This document shows, in pieces, positions 18,208-27,546 of a stretch of DNA of 64,000 nt. Position 1 is the stretch's first letter; each line of letters begins with the position of its first letter. Source of the DNA: Aeoliella straminimaris (GTDB lineage Bacteria > Planctomycetota > Planctomycetia > Pirellulales > Lacipirellulaceae); NCBI RefSeq assembly GCF_024054565.1, contig NZ_JAMXLR010000033.1:1-64000 (forward strand), written 5' to 3'. A model generated the notes under the pieces. That model was not told the origin of the DNA. It did no database searches and was given only the letters and a program-made list of their open reading frames with translations. The translations under genes were made by a program, and so were the position numbers.

Positions 18208-18797
18208 GGTTGGTCAGTACAACGCACTTGCCACAGGCGATGCATTTGTCGCCTCGGGGCACGCGTTCCCAACTGACGGCGGTCGCGCCACCGCCGTCAG
18301 TTGGCGAGGTTCGTAATTGAAGTCGGGTGGACCAGCCGCTGCGCCTTAGCTCGCCAAGCTAAGTACAGAGGTCTTCTTCGAGATTCTACACCGCTGCGCG
18401 CTGGGAGAATCCCTTCCAGCTAGCGGGTGATGCAACCTCAGTCAGTTGGCAAGTCCCTATACTCAGTAAAGCGTGTGCCACCTTAGTAGGTAATCACTTT
18501 TGGGAAGAGGGAGATGCACGGCCACACTTGAGAGAGCCGCCATCCATGTCACGGTGTCGTTTTCGGCAGGCAGCTAGCAAAGTGACGTTGAAGCCACGGA
18601 AGGCGCGCACTCTACAGATGCATACGGCGAACCCAAGTGACCAAAGTCACGCCCGTTCAATCCGGTCAGACTGTTTAACAAGGCGGTTGATGCTATGCGA
18701 TTCAAGCCCGGCGATCTTGATGTGTAGGCCAAGGGTTCGAAGTGACCGCACGCATCCGTGAATGCATGCAGATCTGCCGCTTGCTATCGAATCGCTC
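18208..18797. other. Intergenic region, 590 bp
   Basis: Between two convergent genes. It holds dispersed repeat R at 18324-18436. The remaining sequence shows no convincing reading frame, RNA gene or terminator hairpin. Confidence 0.5.
18324..18436 (+). repeat. Dispersed repeat R, end of module 2
   Basis: Starts CGGGTGGACCAGCCGCTGCG, continues with TACAGAGGTCTTCTTCGAG and CACCGCTGCGC, and ends GGGTGATGCAACC. It matches the 9011 copy in its first two blocks and the 30130 copy in its last two, so it bridges the family. Confidence 0.6.
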
Positions 18798-20306
18798 TCA
18801 GTCCAACAATTCAATCTCGCCTGGTCGCCACGTCTTGTTGATCCATGGCTCCAGCGGCCCATACATGCGCAGAATGCAGAACCAACTCTTGTCGGGCAAA
18901 GTAGCGAGCCAGTTGCCTTCCTTACCCTTGGGTGCTTCAGGTCCGAAATAGACGTCGTAGGAGCCGTCGGCGTTCTTCTCCATGCCTTCGGTCAGGCTGC
19001 CGACGGTCGGGAACAGCTGACTGGTCTGAAGTTGGCAACGAGTCTGAGTGTCGTAAAGCGTGACGGCCCAGAAGTTGTTGACCGGCACGTTGGGCGGCAG
19101 ATGCAACCTGTAGGTCTTGGATCCGTCGAAGGGCTGATTGTTCTGATCCAGGAACGCCAAGGCATAGTCGGAGCCGGCTCCGACATGGGTTGTCGCCATC
19201 GCGGGGGTAACACCACCGGCGTTGTAGTAAAACAGCACCCGCGCATCGAGATTCATGATCCCGTCCGCTTCGAATGCCGTATTCCGATTCGCGTAAGCGG
19301 TCACCCACTGGCTCTTCGAATCGGGATAGATCTTCACGCCATCGATGCGTGGGTCGTAGGTGATGGAACGCCCGGCGGCATTGCCGAGGGTCGCCGCTTC
19401 GGTCAGCAATTTCTTCATCCTGTCGTCAGGATTGAAGGGCTGTCCTTTGACGATCCCAATGCTGGCCATGTAGCCGCGAACCTCGGGACTCACCGCTTCG
19501 ACCGGTTCCGACTGCACGATATTGTTCAGGATTTCGAAGTACTCCAACGTACTCGGGAAGATCGTGCTGAACGATCTCCCGGACATATTGACGAGCTCGG
19601 TGGGGGCCGGATTTGCGGCATCTTTCAGCGGATAGACCTTCAGGCCAGACCTGAAGTTCTCGACGGCTGCTTCCAGCCCGTCCTTTACTGAGCCACGCAG
19701 GAAAAGAAAGTTCCGATTTGTGGACGGCCGCATGACGAAATACCCGTCCGGAATCTCGCCCTCGTAGCCGGGAGGAATAACGAGGTATTTTCCGCCCTTG
19801 CCCTTGTCGGGCCCTGTCACCCCCATGTTTCCGACAAAGCGTTGCCAGGCATCGTCGAGGAACCCGAGCATACCCGGCGGGATTTCGATAACCGTCGGGC
19901 CGTCGTTGGCCAGATCCGTGGGCGCATAGGCATACATCGTGGAGGTATTGGACGTGATGACCGGCGTCCGGGAATCCATCATCTGTTCCCAGATGGCGAT
20001 CTTATTCGGCGCGTCGGCCCCTTGCTCGGCCATGCCGGCGAGGACGCTGTAGATCGCGACGGCGCCGACGTTGTCGAGGTAGACTCCGAGCGCTCGCGAA
20101 CGGGTCAGGTAGTCATAGACTTTGTCGTTGGTCTCGCCGATTGGCACGCCATCGAAGAACTCCAGCTCGCCGGCAACGGTCTCGACCTTGTCCGGGATGG
20201 AGGCGGCTTTGGTCTTCGCGGCTTCGCGTGCCGGGTCGTCCTGACCGTAGGCGGTCGCCATGGTGAGCGCGCCCATGAGTGCTAGAGTAACGATGTTCGG
20301 TTTCAT
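18798..20306 (-). CDS. Exported DUF1254/DUF1214 domain protein
   Basis: 502 residues. The signal peptide MKPNIVTLALMGALTMATAY is followed by the DUF1254 opening (PDKVETVAGELEFFDGVPIG) and, in the C-terminal third, the DUF1214 block (KTYRLHLPPNVPVNNFWAVT, LYDTQTRCQLQTSQ, DKSWFCILRMYGPLEPWINK). Such proteins are periplasmic or surface proteins without established activity. AGAGGA lies 5 bases before ATG 20306. It is the last of three tandem paralogues on the minus strand (gap 39 bp), so they are probably co-transcribed. It resembles the next gene upstream more closely than the third. Confidence 0.88.
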   Translation of the reverse strand: MKPNIVTLALMGALTMATAYGQDDPAREAAKTKAASIPDKVETVAGELEFFDGVPIGETNDKVYDYLTRSRALGVYLDNVGAVAIYSVLAGMAEQGADAPNKIAIWEQMMDSRTPVITSNTSTMYAYAPTDLANDGPTVIEIPPGMLGFLDDAWQRFVGNMGVTGPDKGKGGKYLVIPPGYEGEIPDGYFVMRPSTNRNFLFLRGSVKDGLEAAVENFRSGLKVYPLKDAANPAPTELVNMSGRSFSTIFPSTLEYFEILNNIVQSEPVEAVSPEVRGYMASIGIVKGQPFNPDDRMKKLLTEAATLGNAAGRSITYDPRIDGVKIYPDSKSQWVTAYANRNTAFEADGIMNLDARVLFYYNAGGVTPAMATTHVGAGSDYALAFLDQNNQPFDGSKTYRLHLPPNVPVNNFWAVTLYDTQTRCQLQTSQLFPTVGSLTEGMEKNADGSYDVYFGPEAPKGKEGNWLATLPDKSWFCILRMYGPLEPWINKTWRPGEIELLD

Positions 20307-20345
20307 GATTTCCTCTGAATGGTGTTTGGTTCTTTGTTCTCTAGG

Positions 20346-21878
20346 TCATTTCACCAGTTCGATCTCGCCCGGACGCCAGGTTTTGTCAAACCATGGCTCG
20401 AGCGGGCCGTATAGCCGGAGGCAGCCGAACCAGCCCTTTCCGGGCACGGTGTCGATCCAGTTGGCTGCCTTGCCCTCGGGAGCCTCTGGGCCGAAGTAGA
20501 GGTCGACCGAACCATCGGCGTTCTCGATGAGTTGATCGCGCTTGTTGTTCTTGCTGGGGAAGGGCTGACTGGTCTGGAGCTCGGAGCGTGTCTGCGGATC
20601 GTAGACGACGACCGACCAGAAATTCTTGGCCGGAACATCCGCCGGAATGCGGAGCTTGTAGTTCTTCGAGCCGTCAATTGGATTTCCGTCTTCGTCGACG
20701 TACACGAGCGCGTATTGCGAACCTTTGCCGACCATTTCCAGTGCCATTGCGGGCGTATTCACCGTGGCGATGTAGAAGAAGTAGGTGCGGGCGTCGAGAT
20801 CGCGGCCCGCAAGCCCGTTGCCATCGAGCCAGCGATAGTCGCCGCCGATAAAGGCGGTCGTCCAGTGGCCGTTTTCGTAGATGTTGGCGCGTGGATCACG
20901 GTTGCGGAAAGCGATCGCGCGGGCGGTACCGTTGGCAATGGCCACCGCGTCGGTCAGGATCTTCTTCATCCGTTCGTCAGGGGCGAATTCCTTGCCTTTG
21001 ACAATGCCGATGGAGGCGGCGATGCCGCGGAGTTCCGGGTCGATGAATTCGACGGGTTCCCGTTGGATGACGGTGTTCAGTTCCTCGTAGAACTCGTCGT
21101 TATTGGCGTGAATCGTATTGAAATACTCTCTCGAGGAGTTGATGAATTCCATGGCCGGAGGATCGTCGGACTTGCTCAGAGGATAGATTTTGACGCCGTC
21201 CTTGAACATCTTCACGGCGGCGTCGGTCTTGCCGTCGACGAGGAACCCGCGAAGCGGCACCCAGTTCACATAGGACGGCGAATGGGCGATGTAGTAGTCG
21301 CCTCCGTCCTTTTTGTCCTTGGGCAACTCGCCCTCATAGCCGGGAGGCACTATGAGATACTTCCCGCCCTTGCCCTGGTCGGGCCCGGGAATCCCCATGT
21401 CGATGACGAAACGGAAGAAGGCGTCGTCACAGGTGCCTGGTCCGCAGCCGGGTGGGACTTCGACCACGGTCGGTCCGTCTTTTTCAAGGTCGAGAAAGCC
21501 GATGCAATAGACGGTGTCGGTGTTGCCGGTGAGGAACAAGGGATTGGAATCCATCAAGTCCTCGAAGAGAAGCACTTGATTGCATTCGGTCGCTCCTCGG
21601 GAGATCTGACCCTGGCGCAGTCCTTCGATGGAAGTGGCGGGAATGAAATTTAGGAAGGTCTCGACCGCGCGGAGCTTGTCGAGGTTGTCATAGAGCTTTT
21701 GCGTGGTATCGGCATCGGGGATTCCATCGACAAAGTTCAGCGTTCCGATGCTGGTCTCTACCTTGTCGGGAGTCATGATTTCCGCGGGGATCTTATGGTT
21801 ATAGCCCGGTGTGTTCTGCGCGAAGACAGAACCGCATGTCATGGCGAGGGCGGCCGCTATTGTGGTTGCAGTTTTCAT
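20346..21878 (-). CDS. Exported DUF1254/DUF1214 domain protein
   Basis: 510 residues, paralogue of the gene at 18798. Signal peptide MKTATTIAAALAMTCGSVFA, DUF1254 region beginning PDKVETSIGTLNFVDGIPDA, DUF1214 region with NYKLRIPADVPAKNFWSVVV and GWFGCLRLYGPLEPWFDKTW near the end. Function unknown; the two-domain arrangement is complete. The start ATG 21878 has weak ribosome-binding sequence. It lies 106 bp downstream of the lipoprotein paralogue and 39 bp upstream of the next, all on the same strand. Tandem duplication with divergence is the simplest explanation. Confidence 0.88.
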   Translation of the reverse strand: MKTATTIAAALAMTCGSVFAQNTPGYNHKIPAEIMTPDKVETSIGTLNFVDGIPDADTTQKLYDNLDKLRAVETFLNFIPATSIEGLRQGQISRGATECNQVLLFEDLMDSNPLFLTGNTDTVYCIGFLDLEKDGPTVVEVPPGCGPGTCDDAFFRFVIDMGIPGPDQGKGGKYLIVPPGYEGELPKDKKDGGDYYIAHSPSYVNWVPLRGFLVDGKTDAAVKMFKDGVKIYPLSKSDDPPAMEFINSSREYFNTIHANNDEFYEELNTVIQREPVEFIDPELRGIAASIGIVKGKEFAPDERMKKILTDAVAIANGTARAIAFRNRDPRANIYENGHWTTAFIGGDYRWLDGNGLAGRDLDARTYFFYIATVNTPAMALEMVGKGSQYALVYVDEDGNPIDGSKNYKLRIPADVPAKNFWSVVVYDPQTRSELQTSQPFPSKNNKRDQLIENADGSVDLYFGPEAPEGKAANWIDTVPGKGWFGCLRLYGPLEPWFDKTWRPGEIELVK

Positions 21879-21984
21879 GGGATGGATTCTGGTTTCGTTT
21901 TAAGTTAGGTGGTTGACATTCGTTGCTGAATGCGTGTGCCGGATCGAGTGATACGGCACGCGTGGTTCAGAAACGAAGGGCAGA

Positions 21985-23427
21985 TTATTCTGTCTTCACG
22001 ATTCCCGGTGGCTTCCAGCTGCCTTTGCCCGGAGGAAGGACGGACGGATCTTCGGTCTTCGGCCAGTAGAGGCGCATCACCAAATAGACGGTGTCGTTGG
22101 GCGCTGGGAGCCAGTTGGCCTCCAGGTCGCCACCGGGGTTGTCTTTCTGGATGTAGAGGGTGAGGGATCCGTCTTCGCCCTTCTTCATATTCGGAATCAT
22201 CGGTGAGTTGATGAGGTAGCGGTTGATCGGATTTTCGATCAGATACTGGCTCTTTCCATCATACATGGTGACCGACCAGAAGGCGTTCACCGGCGGGTAT
22301 TGGCCCGCAGGGAAGGTGATGGTGTAGTTGTTCTTGCTGCAATCGAGGGTCTCGCCCTTGCCGTCCACGCGGGTTAACGGGTAAACGGCCTCGGCGGCGC
22401 TGTTGCCATAGAGGCCGGCCTTGGCCGTGCCGGCACGTGCGAGCCAGTCGCCGTTGTAGTGGGCTTCGTCACCTGGAAGGGATCCGACTTGCCAGCCATT
22501 GACGTCGGTCATGCCCGAGGCCAGGAAGGTGCTGATTTTTTCGTCACCGGCCTTCATGCCTTCGACGATGGCTTTTTGGTGCTCTGGCGAAAGATCCTTG
22601 AGGTTGAAGGTTTTGTTAGGCCCGATGCCGATGGTCGCGAGCTTGGCACGGATGTCCTTGTCCATGTCAGATTCCGGAACGTATTCGAGCGCAGTGTCGA
22701 GGTAGCTCCAGAAGTTCTCCTTGATGCCGGCGGTGGTGGCCGGAGTGAAGTCGATCGCCGGAGCGGCGGCGGGAGCGGGTTGCTTAAGGAAGGCGGAAAG
22801 CGGCTCCACCTTGTAGCCGTCCTGCACCTTGATCACGTTCGGCATGTCTTCAGGGTTGAACAGCTGGGTGCGGTAAACGACGATGGAGAACGGCGTGCTG
22901 GAAGTGAAGAGTTCCTTGATGCCTTCCGGTTTTTCGCCTTTCCAATCGGGTCCGACGACCATGTAGCTGCCGGGATCGTTGCCGGTGGCGCGGCTGCCAA
23001 TGTAGCCGTAGTTGTAAGTATTGCCGTCGCACATCATGACGGCATAGTAGCGATCTTTTTCGATCGCAGGCACGGTCAGGACGATCGGTTCGGCGCGGAG
23101 GTCGAGCCAGACGAACGAATAGGGGGTGTCGCTATTCGGCGTGATGACCGCCGTGTCCTTGTAGGTGTAGACGCGCGGCTCGTTCTTGATCTGGTTGAAC
23201 GGGGCCTTGAACTGGCTGCTTTCCTTGTCGACGGCGTATTCGTACATCACGGCGTAGTTCATCACGATTGGCAGGCCGTAAATAAAGCCCTCCTCCGCGA
23301 TGGTTTTGGTTTCTGCTGGGGAGGGAGCCGTCGATATGTCGGCGGCGTTTGCGCTCTTCTGGTCACACGCAGTCAACGCGAGCGCGACGGATGCGAGAGT
23401 AGCGTAGGCGATGGTGTATGGTTTCAT
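21985..23427 (-). CDS. DUF1254/DUF1214 domain lipoprotein
   Basis: 480 residues from ATG 23427. The N-terminus ends in a lipobox-like LALTAC (cysteine near residue 20), so this paralogue should be a lipoprotein rather than soluble. DUF1254 follows (EEGFIYGLPIVMNYAVMYEY, TPNSDTPYSFVWLDLRAEP), then DUF1214 (TFPAGQYPPVNAFWSVTMYD, NWLPAPNDTVYLVMRLYWPK). Longer upstream starts would add a non-hydrophobic stretch before the signal, so this start is preferred. It is first of the three-gene minus-strand set. It is the most divergent of the three and nearer to typical DUF1254 proteins of other phyla, which hints at acquisition from outside (weak inference). Confidence 0.88.
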   Translation of the reverse strand: MKPYTIAYATLASVALALTACDQKSANAADISTAPSPAETKTIAEEGFIYGLPIVMNYAVMYEYAVDKESSQFKAPFNQIKNEPRVYTYKDTAVITPNSDTPYSFVWLDLRAEPIVLTVPAIEKDRYYAVMMCDGNTYNYGYIGSRATGNDPGSYMVVGPDWKGEKPEGIKELFTSSTPFSIVVYRTQLFNPEDMPNVIKVQDGYKVEPLSAFLKQPAPAAAPAIDFTPATTAGIKENFWSYLDTALEYVPESDMDKDIRAKLATIGIGPNKTFNLKDLSPEHQKAIVEGMKAGDEKISTFLASGMTDVNGWQVGSLPGDEAHYNGDWLARAGTAKAGLYGNSAAEAVYPLTRVDGKGETLDCSKNNYTITFPAGQYPPVNAFWSVTMYDGKSQYLIENPINRYLINSPMIPNMKKGEDGSLTLYIQKDNPGGDLEANWLPAPNDTVYLVMRLYWPKTEDPSVLPPGKGSWKPPGIVKTE

Positions 23428-23847
23428 GCTGGGCTCGAGAGTATGAATGAGAGTTTGCTGATTCAAGTCCACTAGCTTGAATTTACTAGCCGATCTAAGG
23501 CGGCTTCTGCCGGTCAAGTTAAGAGTCGAGATGAGTACGAGATCGCCCGCAGTCGATCTGCTCTGGGGAATAGGCAATCGCCGTCGCTCGGATCTCAAGT
23601 ATAGCTCCCTTTTCTCCCAGCGGACATTAGCTTAGAACCCCGGCGTTCCGGACATTTTTTACCGTTAGTCCGTTGGAGGCAGTTCTTTGCGAACCGCAGA
23701 CTGCGGAGGGCACCTCCTCAGCTAGAAACGGAGTATAGCTTTCGTCGTGATCTTGCTACCGCCGCCGGTTCGCAAGCTCTCAGAAGCACAGCGGATGGAC
23801 CAGTTTCAGCAAGTTAGCGGCTTGGCTAAGCCGTAGAGGTGACCGAC
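23428..23847. other. Intergenic region, 420 bp
   Basis: Between the DUF1254 lipoprotein start and recombinase cassette copy 2. It must contain the promoter of the three-gene set, but I cannot point to clear -35/-10 boxes. Its right end holds repeat R at 23792. Nothing else supported. Confidence 0.4.
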
Positions 23848-23860
23848 CGGCGGCGACACC
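23792..23860 (+). repeat. Dispersed repeat R, abutting recombinase cassette 2
   Basis: Begins CGGATGGACCAGTTTCAGCA, close to the 30130 copy (CGGTTGGACCAGCTTCAGCA), then runs into the cassette's CGGCGGCGACACC. The equivalent place beside cassette 1 (10080-10118) has a decayed version with ACCAGTGTCAG. Confidence 0.5.
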
Positions 23861-25126
23861 TCTGCAGCTAGGCCGGGAGGCGCCGCCCTGGTCGGATTTT
23901 CTACGCCTGGCGGAATCTGCGGCGGCAGCACGGACACTCGCCGTCGAAACCGTGCATCAGCGCGGTGAACGCCGTTGGCTGCGGCAGCGACATGATCGCC
24001 TTGAACGCGAGCGGGTCGCGATGGGCGTAGTGTCGGTACGTGACGCCGCCCACGGAATGCCCGAGGATTTCGATGGAAGACTCCGGCATGTGCTCGTCGT
24101 AATAGGTCGCGCAGGTCTTCCGCAGGTCCTTCAGGACCCACTTCTTTTCCTCGCCCGTCTCCACGTCATGCTTCGGTTTGACCCCGGCCAAGACGCAGAG
24201 CCGCTGGAACTGCGCGTTCGGACGTGAGGTGCCGCAGTGGAACACCGGCTGATCCGGCTCAACCACGTTCGGTCGGAGGCTCTTGAGATGCACCTTTACC
24301 ACTCGATTCATCGGACGATAGAACTGCTTCTTCGTTTTCACGCGTCGGTAGTACAGCCAGCCGTAACGTGAGTCTTTACCTTGGCCATTCGGCGGCTCAA
24401 GTCGCCAGCAGATGTGACGCCACAAAACGGGCTCGTGGAAAGATGCCGACTTGAAGACTGTCCCGGTGTCGACGCCGTAGTTGAAGAAAACAACCAGGGC
24501 CGCGCGCCAATAGTGGCCGACGGTCAACGGTTGCTTCCAGCCCCTCGGCCGTTCTAATTCGTACGTTGCGAAGTAGAGGGCGTTCAAGTCCGCCTTCGTG
24601 AGGTAGTGACGTCCGGCAACGTCACGCTGCGGCTTCGGTTTGGGCAGCCTTGGCAGCTTCTCCAGGAAATCCTGCTCCCAGGCCCAGGACAGGATCGCCC
24701 TCAGGTTCTCGCGGGATTTGTTGGCCGTGCGCCCGGCATTCGACCCGCCGTCCGCGGCTGCCTTCTCATGGACCCAGTCCAGGAAGTCGCGCAGGTGAAC
24801 CCTGCCGATCTGGTCAACGTCGACTCCTTTCCCCCAGGCGGTCCACTTGGTGACGGTGCCCCGGTATTCCTTGCAGGTGCCGGACGAAAGTTTCTTGGCG
24901 GCCAGGTACTTGGCGGCGACGGACTCAAAGCTGTGAGACATGGTGACGGCTCCAGACCGTCGGCACATGCTTCCGTCCCAGGTTCCACCAGCCGATGGCC
25001 ATAACCGGCCTCCTGCTGAACTTCCTGTCACTCTGTGATGAGGTCAGGCAGCATACGCTAGCTGCACAGATGACCTCATTTTAGTCAAGAAATCGGCCAG
25101 GTGTGCGATTTGGCCATTGGGCTAAT
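23848..25126 (-). mobile_element. Tyrosine recombinase cassette, copy 2
   Basis: Second copy of the 1.28-kb block at 10119-11397, in direct orientation, about 12.5 kb away. Homology covers the gene and both flanks and ends at GGGCTAA in both. The two copies flank module 2 and the DUF1254 genes. Direct repeats of a recombinase gene could allow excision or duplication of the segment between them (inference). Confidence 0.6.
23901..24941 (-). CDS. Tyrosine-type site-specific recombinase, copy 2
   Basis: 346 residues from ATG 24941, near-identical in protein to the copy at 10170. All catalytic elements are kept (DLRKT, LGHS, YRHYAH) along with the GECPCCRRRF tail. Differences from copy 1 are conservative (for example EPVL for EPIL, RHIC for RHVC). 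An upstream GTG (about 25031) would extend the N-terminus by 30 residues, but that extension has no counterpart in copy 1. Many third-position differences with few amino-acid changes show an old duplication or two separate arrivals of related elements, both maintained as functional proteins. Confidence 0.88.
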   Translation of the reverse strand: MSHSFESVAAKYLAAKKLSSGTCKEYRGTVTKWTAWGKGVDVDQIGRVHLRDFLDWVHEKAAADGGSNAGRTANKSRENLRAILSWAWEQDFLEKLPRLPKPKPQRDVAGRHYLTKADLNALYFATYELERPRGWKQPLTVGHYWRAALVVFFNYGVDTGTVFKSASFHEPVLWRHICWRLEPPNGQGKDSRYGWLYYRRVKTKKQFYRPMNRVVKVHLKSLRPNVVEPDQPVFHCGTSRPNAQFQRLCVLAGVKPKHDVETGEEKKWVLKDLRKTCATYYDEHMPESSIEILGHSVGGVTYRHYAHRDPLAFKAIMSLPQPTAFTALMHGFDGECPCCRRRFRQA

Positions 25127-25360
25127 CTGCGTCGGCCGATGCAACCGCCGTCGGTTGGCCGATCTGCGAGGCGGCTGAGGTGAGCTGCACCGAGGTGACC
25201 TGCGGGTCTGGCCGAAAGTACCTAAGTGTGTCACGCCTGGGAACCGAGCAGCAGTCCAAAGTGCGACTTTCAGCGCTGGCTGAAGAATCGAAAAACGGGT
25301 AACGAATTCAAGCCGCGTTACGAAGAACGGAAGATGGAAGCGAAGGAGCTTAAAGGTCGC
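24942..25360. other. Intergenic region with repeat-like GC-rich segment
   Basis: The left part is the 5' flank of recombinase cassette 2. At 25139-25200 a segment (GATGCAACCGCCGTCGGTTG, then GGCTGAGGTGA) resembles the tail of repeat R. I see no gene; short frames here lack start signals. Confidence 0.4.
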
Positions 25361-25696
25361 TTACTCTCGGGCATCCTTCGTGCGAAGTGTTGTTTTGGAG
25401 ACCAACAGGAATAACGACCACAATGCGATAGTTAATCCGTACTCAACCAAGAGGCGCCCCGCATCGACCATTGCCGGGAGAATTATCTCACCGTTCGACC
25501 CTACCGATATTCTCTCTTGATAGAGATCTTTGGAAAACACAAACCGTCGAGATGCCCATAATGGGAATCCGGAAGGCACGCTTACGGCCCTTGATGTAGA
25601 GGCCCGGGATTGGTAGGCAAATCGAGGTGGAAACAACGATACAGCTATAAGCACGCCAATTGCAAAGAACGCGGATCTTCTGAATGTCGGCGACAT
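25361..25696 (-). CDS. Small membrane protein of unknown function
   Basis: 111 residues from ATG 25696, which has GGGGA 5 bases upstream. Two hydrophobic stretches, near residues 8-25 (FFAIGVLIAVSLFPP) and near 85-105 (LLVEYGLTIALWSLFLLV), with a polar stretch between, suggest two membrane helices with a loop outside. No family recognised. It stands alone between recombinase cassette 2 and a terminator-bounded gene. Composition is protein-like, but length and lack of homology I can recall keep confidence moderate. Confidence 0.5.
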   Translation of the reverse strand: MSPTFRRSAFFAIGVLIAVSLFPPRFAYQSRASTSRAVSVPSGFPLWASRRFVFSKDLYQERISVGSNGEIILPAMVDAGRLLVEYGLTIALWSLFLLVSKTTLRTKDARE

Positions 25697-26329
25697 GGAA
25701 ATCCCCAATTCAAAACACGTCCAGCACAGTCTCGAAAGAACCGCGCAATTTCCTTTAACTTCAACTCATACTACCAGAATTGAGGCTGTTTTTGAACCCG
25801 ATGGTGTTTAGCAATTTGTAAAAGGTCGCAATAGAAAGAGTCTCTCGCAAAGTGTCGAGCCAGCGGCGGTGGCCGATTCTCGCTGGGCCACACCCTCCGT
25901 GGCATCGACTGATCTGTCCAAGACATCATCATCTGCATGCTACCTGCTTGGCCAGGATTCTTCATGAAGCCGCCACGCAATAGGTACTCTACATGGCAAC
26001 GCTGACTGCAACTTGATTCAATCCAACCATCCGCAAGTTTTATCAACATCTGTTGGCAAACGGGAAAGAGAAAAAAGTTGCGTTGGTTGCCGCGATGCGC
26101 AAGTTTTTAACGATTCTCAACACGCTCATCAAGAAGGATGAGCTATGGAAAAATCCGGCATGAAAGAAAACGAGCGTTTGACCAACAAATGATCAAACGC
26201 TCTTGTGCATCATTGACGCACTCGGCCTTGGATATCCCTCGCGAGGTTGCGTCTCCGCAGAGCCACGCTCCGTTTCTCCAGGCAACGACGAGTATACTCC
26301 TCTGTGCTTCATTGAACACTCGCCATGCC
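25697..26329. other. Intergenic region, about 630 bp
   Basis: Contains a minus-strand terminator at 26172-26202. A 92-codon minus-strand frame (25771-26049) is open but has no ribosome-binding site, no family resemblance and unusual composition, so it is not called. Nothing else supported. Confidence 0.4.
26172..26202 (-). terminator. Intrinsic terminator for the gene at 26330-27097
   Basis: GAGCGTTTGA (26172-26181) pairs perfectly with TCAAACGCTC (26193-26202) over an 11-base loop. Read on the minus strand the stem is followed by GTTTTCTTTC, a U-rich tail, so it ends transcription of the minus-strand gene about 130 bp upstream. Confidence 0.65.
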
Positions 26330-27097
26330 TCAAAAATCTCGGGGGTTTGGGGGCTGGCCCCCAAGATATAGTGGCAAGATTTCGACTTGCCTATTGACTC
26401 CATTTAAGACCGTCGCTCTGCACTTATCTGGTGCCGGATTTCCGCCATAAAAGAGCTCGCCCTGCAAAATGTCCTCTTCCTCGGAGACATCGACGCCTTG
26501 CTGGCGGCGCAGATATTGCACGTCGTTCACCTGCCGCACCGTGACAAAAAGCCAGGGACTCCTTCCTGGGCGAGCACTCATTTCCACTTGCAAAGTCCCG
26601 CTGACTATTCTGAACTTCTCGTTGATCGATTCCTCGCCCTGGACTTCACTGTACTTTGCCAGCAGAGTCGGCAGCTTTCTCAGCGAATAGGCGGGCCAAG
26701 CTTTGGACACGGCGAAGAGCGCGGCCGTCTCAAATACCTCGGGCGGCGTATCGGGCTCGGTCACCATGATCACGCATCTGGGGTCTAGCACGGTGGGCGT
26801 TCCGACACCGTAGTCGTTCCCCGGCAGCAGCATACTAACTCCCCATTCCTTCATTGGCTTACCCACCACTATTGTCTTTAGGAATCGCTGCAAATCGTCG
26901 TCGATAACATCTACCCACTTTTGGTGCAGCCGCCGCCGTTCCAAAGAATCACGCCGGCGCGATCCTTCTAGCTCGGCTAACTCGCCTCGATGCAGGAGAC
27001 TTTGAGCCCACAGTCCCCCAACCAAACCGACGATAGTCACCAAAAGCACAAGTTCGCGAAGAGACAGACGAAGCCAGCGGCGTACGCTTGAGCCCAT
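26330..27097 (-). CDS. Membrane-anchored protein of unknown function (SLRELVLL-type N-terminus)
   Basis: 255 residues. The N-terminus (WLRLSLRELVLLVTIVGLV) carries the amphipathic LSLREL plus single membrane helix found at the start of many planctomycete proteins of unknown role. A short coiled coil follows (RRRDSLERRRLHQKWVDVID), then a soluble domain without recognised motifs. GAGGTG lies 5 bases before ATG 27097. The last 20 residues (LYLGGQPPNPRDF) look less protein-like, so a late frameshift is possible. A terminator lies downstream at 26172. Single-gene unit; no functional neighbour. Confidence 0.7.
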   Translation of the reverse strand: MGSSVRRWLRLSLRELVLLVTIVGLVGGLWAQSLLHRGELAELEGSRRRDSLERRRLHQKWVDVIDDDLQRFLKTIVVGKPMKEWGVSMLLPGNDYGVGTPTVLDPRCVIMVTEPDTPPEVFETAALFAVSKAWPAYSLRKLPTLLAKYSEVQGEESINEKFRIVSGTLQVEMSARPGRSPWLFVTVRQVNDVQYLRRQQGVDVSEEEDILQGELFYGGNPAPDKCRATVLNGVNRQVEILPLYLGGQPPNPRDF

Positions 27098-27276
27098 GTT
27101 GCACCTCGGCCGTCGAAACGAATAGAAAGTGATAGACGCCTTAAGTACTGTTGCAGCGTGATTTTCAATAGTCTAGCGACTCTTCGCTGGCCATGCTATC
27201 GACTCATGTACCCGGCGACTGGCTATCGGATATAGGGACACCGCCATACCTTACGCGGAGTTTGTACCTGCTTCGG

Positions 27277-27496
27277 CTAGAAAAACCAGAAGGTTAAGCC
27301 GTCATTTTCGTCGCGGCCAACTGGCTGCGGAGCGACAAAGATCTGGAAAGTCATGACGTGATTTCCCGCAAACACTTTCGCGTAACGATTGCCGTCACCT
27401 GAGATGGACGATTGGTTTTCGATTTGCTAAACCGCGCAAGCCGTCCTCAGGTGCACGGCCTGGTTTGCTGCCTCGGCTAAGAATCAGTGTGCGCAT
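27277..27496 (-). pseudogene. Possible frameshifted small gene
   Basis: A minus-strand ATG (27496) behind GGAGG opens a frame of 33 residues (MRTLILSRGSKPGRAPEDG). An overlapping frame from 27426 to the stop at 27277 reads like protein (GNRYAKVFAGNHVMTFQIFV, ending LTFWFF) but has no start. Together they suggest one broken gene downstream of the kinase at 27547. No family recognised. The rest of 27098-27546 shows nothing. Confidence 0.3.
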
Positions 27497-27546
27497 GGGT
27501 ACCTCCAACTAAAGCAAGTACTAATAAACATTCTGTCGTGTCGTGC

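Noticed and set aside
19000..21700. Long plus-strand open frames opposite the DUF1254 genes
   Set aside because: They mirror the minus-strand genes, with Val/Gly-rich antisense composition and no start signals.
25771..26049. 92-codon minus-strand open frame
   Set aside because: No ribosome-binding site, odd composition and no family resemblance.
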